Shown here in pieces: positions 36,093 to 42,723 of a stretch of 64,000 bases of DNA (position 1 is the stretch's first letter; each line of letters begins with the position of its first letter). Below the pieces are notes generated by a model. It searched no databases. It saw only the letters and a program-made list of their open reading frames with translations, and had not been told where the DNA came from. A program made the position numbers and the translations under genes. Source of the DNA: Desulfocarbo sp964620595 (lineage in GTDB: Bacteria; Desulfobacterota; Desulfarculia; Desulfarculales; Desulfarculaceae); contig CAZUHP010000009.1 in the NCBI GenBank assembly GCA_964620595.1, positions 23,519 through 87,518 on the forward strand, read 5' to 3'.

Positions 36093-37709
36093 ATGGCCTC
36101 AAGGCGCCACCGCCAAACCCAGCCCCCCTCCCGCCCGCCATCGCTATTGGGATTCTACGTGATAGCCTTCTGGTCCACTGCCGTGGGAATCCTGGCGGTA
36201 TTGGTCCTGAACTTGGTCACCCCCCTGGCGGCCCTCAACATCAAAGTGGCCATCTGGATGGGGCTCAGCCAAAGGGAACTCGTGGACGGCCTGTTGCTCA
36301 GGCTGCTGGGCTGGGTGCTGGTGTGCCTCATTCCCGTGTTCACCATGCGCCTGGTGTTGCTGAGGCCGGTGGCAGGCTGCCTGGCCCGGATACGCGCCGG
36401 CCAGGATCCCCCGCCGGAGCTGTGGGAACAGGCCCGGCGCCGGATAATCAACCTGCCCTTCATCTACGGCCTCATCAACGTGGCCATGTGGTTGGTGATC
36501 CCCCTCCTGCTGGGGCTGATCTTTTATTGGATGGGCCAGATGGGCGAACAGCTCATGCTGTTTCTCAGCACCCGTTCCGCCATGGTGGGCCTCATCAACT
36601 CCGCCATCGCCTTCTTGTTCCTGGAAAGGCACGCGCGCGAAGTATTGATACCCTTCTTCTTCCCCCGGGGCCACCTGGCCAAGGTCAAGGGAACCGCGCG
36701 CCTTTCCCTGTCCCGGCGCATCAAGCTCCTCTATCTGGCCGGCACCCTGGTTCCCTCGATCTTCTTCTTGTTCACCCTGTTCAGCCTGCAATACGAGGCC
36801 TCCGGCAACGCGGTCAGCGCCGCCGAGTACGGCAGGGGCGTGCTCATATTCTCCCTGGTGCTGGGCGCCATGGCCCTCGCCCTGGGGCTGCGCCTCAACC
36901 ACCTGGTCACCAGCGCCCTGGCCGGCCCCCTGCGCCAGATGCTGGAGGTGGTGAGCCAGGTGCAAAAGGGCGACTACAGCGGCCGTATCCAGGTGGTGTC
37001 CAATGACGAGATCGGGGTCCTGGGCGATGCGGGCAACCAGATGATCCGCGGGCTGAAGGAAAGGGAGGTCCTGCGCTCCGAGTTCGGCAAGTACGTCACC
37101 CCGGAGATACGCGACGAGATACTGGCAGGGCGCATCCCCCTGGAGGGAGAGCGCCGCGACGCCACCGTGCTGTTCACAGACCTGCGGGACTTCACCCCCT
37201 TTGTGGAAAACAACCCGCCCGAGGTGGTGATCGCCAGCATGCGCGCCTATTTCACGGCCATGCACCAGGTGATCCGCGCCCACCGGGGGGTGGTGCTCCA
37301 GTTCGTGGGGGACGAGATAGAGGCCGCCTTTGGGGTGCCGCTTCCCTTTGCCGACCACGCCGACCAGGCGATGCGCGCCGCCCTGGCCATGCGCAAGGCC
37401 CTGGAGGAGTTGAACCAAAAGCGCCGGGCAAAGGGCTTGCACACCTTTACCCACGGGGTGGGCCTGCACTCGGGCCTGGTGCTGGCCGGCAACACCGGCT
37501 CCGAGAAGCAGCACGCCTATGCCCTCATAGGCGACACCGTGAACGTGGCCTCGCGCATCCAGGATTTGACCAAGGATATCGGCTGGGACATCCTGGCCAG
37601 CCGCGAGACCATGGGCCGCCTCAGCTTCTCCTGCCCGGCCGAGGAGGTGGGCCCCCGGGCCATCAAGGGATACTCCAAGCCGGTGGTCATCTTCAAGGTG
37701 CTGGGCTGA
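36093..37709 (+). CDS. Membrane class III adenylate/guanylate cyclase with HAMP domain
   Basis: The protein would make a cyclic nucleotide in response to a membrane signal. Six hydrophobic segments fill about residues 20-280, a HAMP linker follows (near PLRQMLEVVSQVQKGDYSGRI), and the cyclase domain covers about 355-538. Metal aspartates are in VLFTDLRDFTPF and FVGDEIEAAFG, and the ribose/adenine side in GDTVNVASRIQ. The lysine normally three residues before the second GD is glutamine here (about Gln403). ATG 36093 is chosen; GGAGGG lies 13 bases upstream, a wide spacing. The product is 538 residues. Confidence 0.88.
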   Translation: MASRRHRQTQPPSRPPSLLGFYVIAFWSTAVGILAVLVLNLVTPLAALNIKVAIWMGLSQRELVDGLLLRLLGWVLVCLIPVFTMRLVLLRPVAGCLARIRAGQDPPPELWEQARRRIINLPFIYGLINVAMWLVIPLLLGLIFYWMGQMGEQLMLFLSTRSAMVGLINSAIAFLFLERHAREVLIPFFFPRGHLAKVKGTARLSLSRRIKLLYLAGTLVPSIFFLFTLFSLQYEASGNAVSAAEYGRGVLIFSLVLGAMALALGLRLNHLVTSALAGPLRQMLEVVSQVQKGDYSGRIQVVSNDEIGVLGDAGNQMIRGLKEREVLRSEFGKYVTPEIRDEILAGRIPLEGERRDATVLFTDLRDFTPFVENNPPEVVIASMRAYFTAMHQVIRAHRGVVLQFVGDEIEAAFGVPLPFADHADQAMRAALAMRKALEELNQKRRAKGLHTFTHGVGLHSGLVLAGNTGSEKQHAYALIGDTVNVASRIQDLTKDIGWDILASRETMGRLSFSCPAEEVGPRAIKGYSKPVVIFKVLG

Positions 37710-37750
37710 GGGCCCTTTCCGCGCCGGCAACGCGCAAGGCCCCAACAAGG

Positions 37751-37795
37751 GGGCGGCGCCGGCCGGGAGCGATCCCCTGCCAGCGCCGCCCTGTC
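37751..37795. terminator. Possible terminator between the cyclase and Cache genes
   Basis: GGGCGGCGC pairs with GCGCCGCCC over a 23-base loop in the gap between convergent genes. Only TGTCATTT follows on the plus strand, so it is weak. Confidence 0.35.
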
Positions 37796-37861
37796 ATTTG
37801 CTCTCCGCGGGGCAAAAGGCCCGCCACAAAGGCCCCTGCCCCTTAGTCCCTGGCTGCCTCT

Positions 37862-38320
37862 TTACTTGTAGATACCGCAGGCAAAGTAGATGTTGGTGCC
37901 GGGCACGATCTCCACGTAGGTGGTCTTGGGGACCGGCTTCTTGCTGCCGGGCTTGGGCCAGTAGTAGTCCACCCAGCCAGAGCCCTTGTTCTGGGCGGTC
38001 TGCACGAAGCCCATGAAGAACAGCTTGCCCTTTATGTCCTTTATCTTGGATAGATCCTTGCCCACCAGTTTAGGCTTGATGGGGTGGGCGACTAACTGGG
38101 TGTTTTTGGTGTCGCCCGCAAAGATATACAAATCGCCCTTCACAAAGGGCCCTTTGGGGTCGGCAATGGCCTTGAGGGTGGCATCCAAGCCTTTTTCCTT
38201 GGCCATCTTCAAGGCGGATTTGACCAGCGCCTTGGCGTCATCCGGCGAGGCGGCCTTGGCCAGTCCCACCCACCCAACGCACAGACACAACGCCAGAGTC
38301 ATTATCAGAATCTTTTTCAT
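37862..38320 (-). CDS. Secreted single Cache-domain protein
   Basis: The 152-residue protein has a signal peptide (residues 1-23, ending AKAA). The mature part resembles a lone Cache domain, a small-molecule sensor fold usually found outside chemoreceptors and kinases: GDLYIFAGDTKNTQLVAHP, then GWVDYYWPKPGSKKPVPK and YVEIVPGTNIYFACGIY. Lone secreted Cache proteins are common in Desulfobacterota. It is convergent with the membrane cyclase, so a sensing partnership is possible but unproven. ATG 38320 has AGGAG just upstream. Confidence 0.85.
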   Translation of the reverse strand: MKKILIMTLALCLCVGWVGLAKAASPDDAKALVKSALKMAKEKGLDATLKAIADPKGPFVKGDLYIFAGDTKNTQLVAHPIKPKLVGKDLSKIKDIKGKLFFMGFVQTAQNKGSGWVDYYWPKPGSKKPVPKTTYVEIVPGTNIYFACGIYK

Positions 38321-38431
38321 GCTCCTGCTCCTTCCCTCGTGTGTGACCGACTGCCAAACCTGGCCTCTTTTCGCTTGGTTTGCGCTTGGCATACCAACTT
38401 GATTCGTTCAGTCACATTTTGCTGTTTCGTA

Positions 38432-38437
38432 ATTATA
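38432..38437 (-). promoter_or_regulatory. -10 box of the Cache gene promoter
   Basis: A perfect TATAAT on the minus strand lies 112 bases before the Cache protein ATG in AT-rich DNA. The matching -35 (TTCAGG at 17 bases) is poor. The 318-base gap to the aconitase gene holds this promoter, the aconitase terminator and a G-rich repeat, but no gene. Confidence 0.45.
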
Positions 38438-38549
38438 AAGTGCCCCCAGCTCAACCTGAAAGTACTTTTGTGCATTTTGGATGGCTTTTTGGAAGCCAAC
38501 CGCTCGACAAAAGTATCTTTTTTGCTCTATGCGAAAACAAATAAGGTGT

Positions 38550-38576
38550 TCCCTGCCCCGCCCCCCTGGGCAGGGA
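38550..38576 (-). terminator. Terminator of the aconitase gene
   Basis: A 9-bp stem, TCCCTGCCC with GGGCAGGGA, has a nine-base loop and is followed on the minus strand by ACACCTTATTTGTTTT. It lies 63 bases past the aconitase stop. Confidence 0.65.
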
Positions 38577-38584
38577 CCCTCGCA

Positions 38585-38636
38585 GGGGACGGGGGGGCGG
38601 GGACGGGGGGGCGGCGGGGCGGGCGGGGGCGGGGGC
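38585..38636. repeat. G-rich tandem tract
   Basis: Units of GGACGGGGGGGCGG and GGGCGGGGGC lie directly after the aconitase stop codon. The tract belongs to the dispersed C/G repeat set of this window. Confidence 0.7.
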
Positions 38637-38638
38637 GC

Positions 38639-40555
38639 TCAGAGGCTGGCCTTGATGTGATTCAGCAAACCGCCGGCGGCCAGGAGCTTGCGGTCGCGGC
38701 TGGTCACCTCCAGGCGCAGGGTGATCTCGCGTTCCTGGCAACGGGCCACGACCTCTGCGGCACCGTCCAAGACCGCGCTTCTCAGCCCTCTGAATTCCAG
38801 GCGGTCGCCCTGCTCCAGCCGCTCATAGTCGCCCGGGTCGGCGAACACCAGGGGCACCACCCCGAAATTCACCAGGTTGGCCTTGTGGATGCGGGCAAAG
38901 GACTTGGCCAGCTTGACCCGCACTCCCAGGTAGCGGGGGGCCAGGGCCGCGTGCTCGCGGGAGGAACCCTGGCCGTAGTTCTCGCCCCCCACCACCGCCA
39001 CCGGCGCCTGGGCCTGGGCCCGGTCCGCGAACTCGGGGTCCAGGGCGGCGAACACGAAGCGGCTGATGGCCGGCACGTTGGAGCGCAGGGGCAGCACCTG
39101 GCTGCCGGCGGGCATGATGTGGTCGGTGGTGATGTTGTCCCCCACCTTGAGGGCCACGGTGCAGGCCAGGTCCTCGGGCAGGGCATCCAGCTCGGGAAAG
39201 GGCGCGATGTTGGGCCCGCGCACCACCTCCACTGTCCCGCCCTCGGCCGGCGGCGGCACCAGGGCCTCGGGCCGCAGGGGAGGCGCGGCCGGCAGCCCGG
39301 GCGCCGGCCCCAGCTCGCGGGGGTCGGCAATATGCCCGGCCAGGGCGGAGGCCACCGCCACCTGGGGCCCGCACAGGTACACTTGGTCGTCCTTGGTGCC
39401 CGAGCGGCCCGGGAAGTTGCGGGGGAAGGTGCGCAGCGAGTTGGCGCCCGTGGCCGGGGCCTGGCTCATGCCGATGCAGCCCAGGCAGCCGGCCTGGTGC
39501 AGGCGGGCGCCGGCCTCCAACAGGTGCATCAGCCCGCCGGCCGCGGCCACCTGGGCCAGGGCCTGGCGCGAGCCGGGGTTGATGGAAAGGCTCACCCCGG
39601 GGGCTATCTTCCTGCCCTCCAGGGCCAAGGCCACGGTCATGAGGTCCTCGTAGCCGCTGGAGGCGCAGGAGCCCACGATCACCTGCTCCACCGGCACCCC
39701 GGCCAGCTCCGCGGCCGGGACCACCGCGTCCGGGCTGGAGGGCCGGGCCACCAGGGGCTCCAGGGAGGAAAGGTCTATCTCCTCCAGGTGGTCGTAGGAG
39801 GCCCCCTTGTCCCCGGCCAAGGGCGCGTAGTCCCCTTCCCGGCCCTGGAAGGCCAAAAACTCCCGGGTGCGCTGGTCAGAGGGGAAGAGGCTGCCGGTGG
39901 CGCCCAACTCGGCGCCCATGTTGGTGATCGCCGCCCGCTGGGGCACTGAAAGGGTCTCCACCCCCGGGCCGAAGTACTCCAGCACGTAGCCCAGCCCCCC
40001 CTTCACGCTGAGCCGCCGCAAGAGTTCCAGGATCACGTCCTTGGCCCCCACCCAGGGCTGGAGCCGGCCGCTGAGCCGCACCCCCAGGACCTTGGGACAG
40101 GTCAGGTGGAAAGGATAGCCGGCCATGGCCGCGGCCACGTCCAGGCCGCCGGCCCCCATGGCCAGCATGCCCATGCCCCCGCAGTGGGGGGTGTGGGAGT
40201 CCGAGCCCAAAAGGGTGGCCCCGGGCCGGGCGAAGTTGAGCAGGTGGAGCTGGTGGCAGATGCCATTGCCCGGAGGCGAGAACCACAGGCCGTAGCGGGC
40301 GGCGATGGAGCGCAGGAAGCGGTGGTCGTCCGGATTCTTGAAATCGGTCTGCAACAGGTTGTGGTCCACGTAGGACACGCTCAGCTCGGTGCGCACCCGC
40401 TCGAGGCCCAGGGCCTCGAACTCCAGGGCGGCCAGGGTGCCGGTGGCGTCCTGGGTGAGGGTCTGGTCGATGCGGATGGCTATCTCGCTGCCTGGCGCAA
40501 AGCTGCCTTCGGCCAGGTGCGCTTCGATTATCTTCTGGACCTGGGTCCGGGGCAT
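38639..40555 (-). CDS. Aconitate hydratase, Aquifex type
   Basis: The enzyme interconverts citrate and isocitrate with a [4Fe-4S] cluster. The 638-residue length and domain order (catalytic domains then swivel domain) fit the Aquifex-type aconitases. Cluster cysteines lie in IVGSCASSGYED and GCLGCIGMSQAP. Substrate motifs include LLGSDSHTPHCGGMGMLAMGAGG and, in the swivel domain, GGENYGQGSSREHAAL. It starts at ATG 40555 and has its own promoter. It would serve the citric acid cycle. Confidence 0.93.
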   Translation of the reverse strand: MPRTQVQKIIEAHLAEGSFAPGSEIAIRIDQTLTQDATGTLAALEFEALGLERVRTELSVSYVDHNLLQTDFKNPDDHRFLRSIAARYGLWFSPPGNGICHQLHLLNFARPGATLLGSDSHTPHCGGMGMLAMGAGGLDVAAAMAGYPFHLTCPKVLGVRLSGRLQPWVGAKDVILELLRRLSVKGGLGYVLEYFGPGVETLSVPQRAAITNMGAELGATGSLFPSDQRTREFLAFQGREGDYAPLAGDKGASYDHLEEIDLSSLEPLVARPSSPDAVVPAAELAGVPVEQVIVGSCASSGYEDLMTVALALEGRKIAPGVSLSINPGSRQALAQVAAAGGLMHLLEAGARLHQAGCLGCIGMSQAPATGANSLRTFPRNFPGRSGTKDDQVYLCGPQVAVASALAGHIADPRELGPAPGLPAAPPLRPEALVPPPAEGGTVEVVRGPNIAPFPELDALPEDLACTVALKVGDNITTDHIMPAGSQVLPLRSNVPAISRFVFAALDPEFADRAQAQAPVAVVGGENYGQGSSREHAALAPRYLGVRVKLAKSFARIHKANLVNFGVVPLVFADPGDYERLEQGDRLEFRGLRSAVLDGAAEVVARCQEREITLRLEVTSRDRKLLAAGGLLNHIKASL

Positions 40556-40605
40556 GAGGAGCCTCCCTGCTTGGTCAGCATGTATGCCTGACTGGACAGG
40601 GGGCC

Positions 40606-40634
40606 ATTTTATGCGCTCGCGGGCCGGGCTGCAA
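40606..40634 (-). promoter_or_regulatory. Sigma70 promoter of the aconitase gene
   Basis: On the minus strand TTGCAG (40634-40629), a 17-base spacer and TAAAAT (40611-40606) lie 51 bases before the aconitase ATG. Confidence 0.7.
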
Positions 40635-40717
40635 GTGCGGGCCGGCGGCCGAGGGATGGAAACCGGCCGGGACGCCTGCTCCCGCGCTCTTTTCCACCAG
40701 GCCGCGCCGGACGGTCT

Positions 40718-41098
40718 TCAATAGCCCAGGTCCACCTGGTCGGCCGGGACCCCGCCCCGGATTCCCCAGGCGGAGCGGGGGCTTTCCTGGATGTGCACGA
40801 ACACGTTGTCAGGGTCCAGGCCGGTATGGCGCAGGATCACGCGGCTGAGCTCGGCCAGGAGCCGGTCCTTCAGCTCCCGGGGCCGGCCCTCGAACATGAA
40901 GACCTCGGCCGCCACAAAGCCCGGGTCGCGCTCCGGGTGCACGGCGCGGCATTCCAGTGGCGAGGGGTAGACTATGACCTTGGCCCGGATGGGCTGCACC
41001 CCCAGGGCCTGGATGATGGCCTGGCGGGTGTCCTCGGCCAGGGCCTGGCACTGGTCCAGGGCCAAGGAGGCGGGTACGTGTAGCTTGGCGAACGGCAA
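40718..41098 (-). CDS. Tautomerase superfamily protein with N-terminal proline
   Basis: Tautomerases use Pro1 as a general base. A TTG start at 41098, seven bases after GGGGGA, gives the mature N-terminus PFAKLHVP and 126 residues. The C-terminal half, with DRLLAELSRVILRHTGLDPDNVFVHIQES read in two parts, is typical of the fold, and GGVPADQVDLGY is a common ending. The frame is open 15 codons further up to an ATG, but that version would bury the proline. Substrate is unknown. Confidence 0.78.
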   Translation of the reverse strand: MPFAKLHVPASLALDQCQALAEDTRQAIIQALGVQPIRAKVIVYPSPLECRAVHPERDPGFVAAEVFMFEGRPRELKDRLLAELSRVILRHTGLDPDNVFVHIQESPRSAWGIRGGVPADQVDLGY

Positions 41099-41203
41099 TT
41101 CGATTCCCCCTTGCCCGCAACTACCGGTTTCGGCCAGAAACATAACCCATCAACCGTACCAGGTCCACGATTTTTATCTCGCATGGTGGGACGGAAGCGA
41201 GGC

Positions 41204-41235
41204 CAAAAGACGGCCCACGCCGGGTGGCGTGGGCC
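41204..41235 (-). terminator. Terminator of the small cysteine-containing gene
   Basis: A 10-bp perfect stem, GGCCCACGCC with GGCGTGGGCC, has the loop GGGT. On the minus strand it is followed by GTCTTTT. It lies about 50 bases past the stop at 41284. Confidence 0.8.
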
Positions 41236-41283
41236 TGGAGTGAGGGGTGAGTGCCCGAAGGCTGATGGTGGTCTGGGGGTTGT

Positions 41284-41580
41284 CTAAGCAGCCTGCTCCT
41301 GGTAACGGGCGGCCATCTCCGCGCCGGTCTGGCAATTCCGGCAGGGGATGAGGTTCATCTTGAACACAAAGATGGGAAACGGCTCTGCCCCGATATTGGC
41401 CCAGCGAGGCTCATTGGCGGTGACATAGCGTTTGGCGCACGCCTGGGGAGTGATCTTGAGCTTGCCGGGCTGATTGGGACACTCGAACAAGGCATCCGGG
41501 TGGCTGGCCAGCCAAGCGTCCACGTCGATATGGGGAACCACGGCGGGGGTCTTTCTACGCGACTTCGCTTTACGTCTCAT
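41284..41580 (-). CDS. Small hypothetical protein with conserved-looking cysteines
   Basis: I do not recognise this 98-residue protein. It is basic at the N-terminus (MRRKAKSRRK) and has cysteines in FECPNQPGKLKI, QACAKRY and IPCRNCQTG, which could bind a metal. I use ATG 41580, eight bases after AAGGGAG; an ATG six bases further up is too close to that site. The leader AAGGGAGTAA is also found before the HTH/AbrB-like gene at 33217. It has a good terminator and stands alone, so it is probably real. A regulatory role is a guess. Confidence 0.65.
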   Translation of the reverse strand: MRRKAKSRRKTPAVVPHIDVDAWLASHPDALFECPNQPGKLKITPQACAKRYVTANEPRWANIGAEPFPIFVFKMNLIPCRNCQTGAEMAARYQEQAA

Positions 41581-42034
41581 CAGCATTACTCCCTTGCTCT
41601 GGTCCGAAGACGCTGTTTTCATCCCGCAGGCGCCCCTAAGTAGTGGCAAAGGCCGTGCCAACCAGACAAAGGCGGTCTTTTTTTGTCCTAGTTCAAAGGG
41701 ACAATTCCTAGTGCTTTATTCGAGTTAGGAAACTTTACCAAGTCTCGATGGGACCTTGGGGCCGTTCCAGGAAGGTCTTGGGAGCCCTCTCTCTATATGT
41801 CGCAAACAATACATATGACGTATTCCGGTCAAAAGGCACTCTGACAAGTAAAGCGGACCTTATACGCCTGTCACAGGGGTGGTACAGAAAAAATGTGTCG
41901 TAATCCGGACAGTAGCCCCAAAATCCCCCGAGCCAAGCCCATGGAATCCTTGACCCGGCACTGGCATTCAAATTGCAACTTTTTGGGCCAAATAGGCGCT
42001 TTCCCAATGCGCCTCAAGGTGGTGGGGGTGACAT
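41581..42034. other. Intergenic region of 454 bases with a sigma54 promoter
   Basis: This moderately AT-rich stretch separates the small cysteine-containing gene from the receiver-domain gene. It contains the sigma54 promoter listed separately. A 90-codon open frame on the minus strand (41735-42007) has no supporting features. No RNA gene is recognisable. Confidence 0.6.
41962..41977 (+). promoter_or_regulatory. Sigma54 promoter of the receiver-domain gene
   Basis: TGGCATTCAAATTGCA matches the sigma54 consensus TGGCAC-N5-TTGCA, with exactly ten bases between the invariant GG and GC. It would start transcription about 45 bases before ATG 42035. A sigma54 activator is encoded at 46978-48408, but a link is unproven. 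Confidence 0.75.
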
Positions 42035-42400
42035 ATGATCCGAGTGCTGGTGGTGGAGAGTGATCCGGCCCTGGCGTGGCTCTACCGCGAGGAGCTTCAG
42101 GATGCCGGGTTCTCGGTGGGCGTGTGCCACAGCCTTGGTTCGGCGGTGGCGCGCATGCGCCATGACCAGGCCCATGTGCTGGTGACCGACCTGTTCTCCG
42201 TGGGTGACGATCCTGAACACTGGCTGCCCAGGCTGCGGGAGGTGTTCCAGGGGCCGGTGGTGGGCCTGGGTGAGATACGCAAGCAGGGCCGCCTGAACAT
42301 CCCGGTGGTGCCCAAGACCTCGGACCTCAGGCCCCTGATCAATTCCCTGCGCGGCCATGCCCTGCGCGCCCGCTGGTGCGCGGCCGCCGGCACCTGCTAG
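42035..42400 (+). CDS. Stand-alone, partly degenerate receiver domain
   Basis: The 121-residue protein is a single CheY-like receiver. It keeps an acidic pair near residues 8-10 (VESD), the phosphoacceptor Asp52 in VLVTDLFS and Lys94 in VVPKTSD. The conserved Thr/Ser before the fourth helix is missing (PVVGLGE). It could be a phosphate sink or protein-interaction module. No kinase is adjacent. It is preceded by a sigma54 promoter and followed by a C-rich repeat. Confidence 0.75.
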   Translation: MIRVLVVESDPALAWLYREELQDAGFSVGVCHSLGSAVARMRHDQAHVLVTDLFSVGDDPEHWLPRLREVFQGPVVGLGEIRKQGRLNIPVVPKTSDLRPLINSLRGHALRARWCAAAGTC

Positions 42401-42576
42401 CCCCCCCCGCCCTGCCCTCGCCCGTCCCCCCCCGTCGCCGCCCCCGTCGCCCCGTCGCCCCGTCGCCCGCTGCCGCCCGTCCCCGTCGCTGCCCCCTCCG
42501 TCGCCGCCCCCCGTTGCCCCCCGTTGCCCCCCGTCGCCGCCCCCCGTCGCCCTCCGCCCCCCCCGTCGCCCGCCGG
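42401..42576. repeat. Long CCCCGTCGCC-type tandem array
   Basis: About 170 bases of alternating C runs and CGTCGCC units, more than ten in number, begin at the stop codon of the receiver gene. The remaining gap up to the Lon-like gene (to 42723) is ordinary sequence and contains its GGGAGG ribosome site. No gene is seen. Confidence 0.9.
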
Positions 42577-42723
42577 CCTTGCGCCAGGGCTGTGGCAGCG
42601 CCCGAGGCGGGGTTGCCGCACGCCCATTGCTTCCAAGCGGCTTACCGCCGGCTATTGGTTGTGTTATCCTCCTAGCCAGAACCCTCGCGCACGAGCCCAC
42701 CGCAACCCCGGGAGGATGACTGC

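Noticed and set aside
38380..38410. Sigma54-like sequence before the Cache gene
   Set aside because: GG and GC doublets are at the right distance but the TTGC element is missing (AGCGC), so the match is chance level.
41735..42007. Minus-strand 90-codon open frame in AT-rich intergenic DNA
   Set aside because: No ribosome site, no recognisable domain, and it overlaps the sigma54 promoter of the receiver gene.
42401..42576. C-rich array as a possible CRISPR
   Set aside because: Units are short and directly adjacent, with no unique spacers and no cas genes.
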